Made by a program: the position numbers and the translations under genes. The notes below the pieces were generated by a model, which did not search any database, had not been told where the DNA came from, and worked only from the letters and a program-made list of their open reading frames with translations. This document shows positions 6,838 to 6,935 of a stretch of 6,935 nt of DNA, one piece after another. Source of the DNA: an uncultured delta proteobacterium (GTDB lineage: Bacteria > Myxococcota_A > Polyangia > Polyangiales > Polyangiaceae); assembly GCA_903893335.1 (NCBI GenBank), contig CAITLX010000377.1, positions 1 to 6,935 on the forward strand, written 5' to 3'. Position 1 is the first letter of the stretch. Every line of letters starts with the position of its first letter.

Positions 6838-6935
6838 CTGTGCTTGGGCCGGGCGGTGCGGTCACGCTTGCGCGCTCGTCATCGCTCGGCCACTTGGACC
6901 GGCAGAGGATGCCGGAGCGGCCGAGCGGCGACTCC

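Larger units (their letters stand above)
6668..6935. other. Region upstream of groESL without a convincing gene
   Basis: No open frame here has family resemblance. It holds a direct repeat of CGATTTC (6681-6687 and 6696-6702) just upstream of the groESL -35, then the structured block 6752-6837. At the far end is a short stretch that looks like the 5' part of a serine tRNA (about 6903-6935), or could be the first codons of a gene (ATG 6909). On the minus strand a stop at 6881-6879 could end a gene entering from the right, but the few codons visible are not recognisable. Confidence 0.5.

Overview
The window is about 70% G+C, with strong G/C bias at third codon positions and long spurious open frames opposite the real genes. 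The riboflavin cluster, a RibB fused to a degenerate cyclohydrolase domain, a secreted MA-like metallopeptidase and a CIRCE-controlled groES-groEL operon fit a high-GC Gram-negative bacterium. Myxococcota (Polyangia-like) is my best guess, but this is an inference without a database search.

Layout. (1) Positions 1-859, minus: a gene cut by the left edge, encoding an exported gluzincin-type peptidase with a signal peptide, an HELAH motif and a downstream Glu. (2) Positions 860-967: a 108-bp divergent spacer with a candidate ribE promoter placed so that ribE would be almost leaderless; no room for, and no sign of, an FMN riboswitch. (3) Positions 968-4310, plus: a compact cluster of ribE (riboflavin synthase), ribBA/ribBX (DHBP synthase plus a degenerate GTP cyclohydrolase II-like domain), ribH (lumazine synthase), nusB, and a stand-alone M17 aminopeptidase N-terminal domain. 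Gaps are 6 to 30 bp, so one operon is likely. (4) Positions 4311-4451: a convergent spacer packed with three hairpins; the one at 4369-4396, read on minus and followed by TGTTTTG, is the probable groEL terminator. (5) Positions 4452-6423, minus: groEL and groES. (6) Positions 6424-6667: a groESL leader of about 210 nt with a 50-nt hairpin, a CIRCE operator just after the predicted start of transcription, and a sigma70-like promoter. (7) Positions 6668-6935: no convincing gene, but a minus-strand block made of a hairpin, a possible H-type pseudoknot and a 12-bp terminator-like hairpin, then a tRNA-Ser-like 5' fragment at the right edge.

How they work together. RibBX supplies the four-carbon unit, RibH makes lumazine and RibE converts it to riboflavin. 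RibD and a functional GTP cyclohydrolase II are absent here and must be encoded elsewhere. NusB links the cluster to rRNA antitermination. GroES and GroEL form the chaperonin, and the CIRCE element predicts HrcA repression. The most unusual items are the metal-site loss in RibBX, the orphan M17 N-domain, the structured groESL leader and the pseudoknot-terminator block upstream of groESL.
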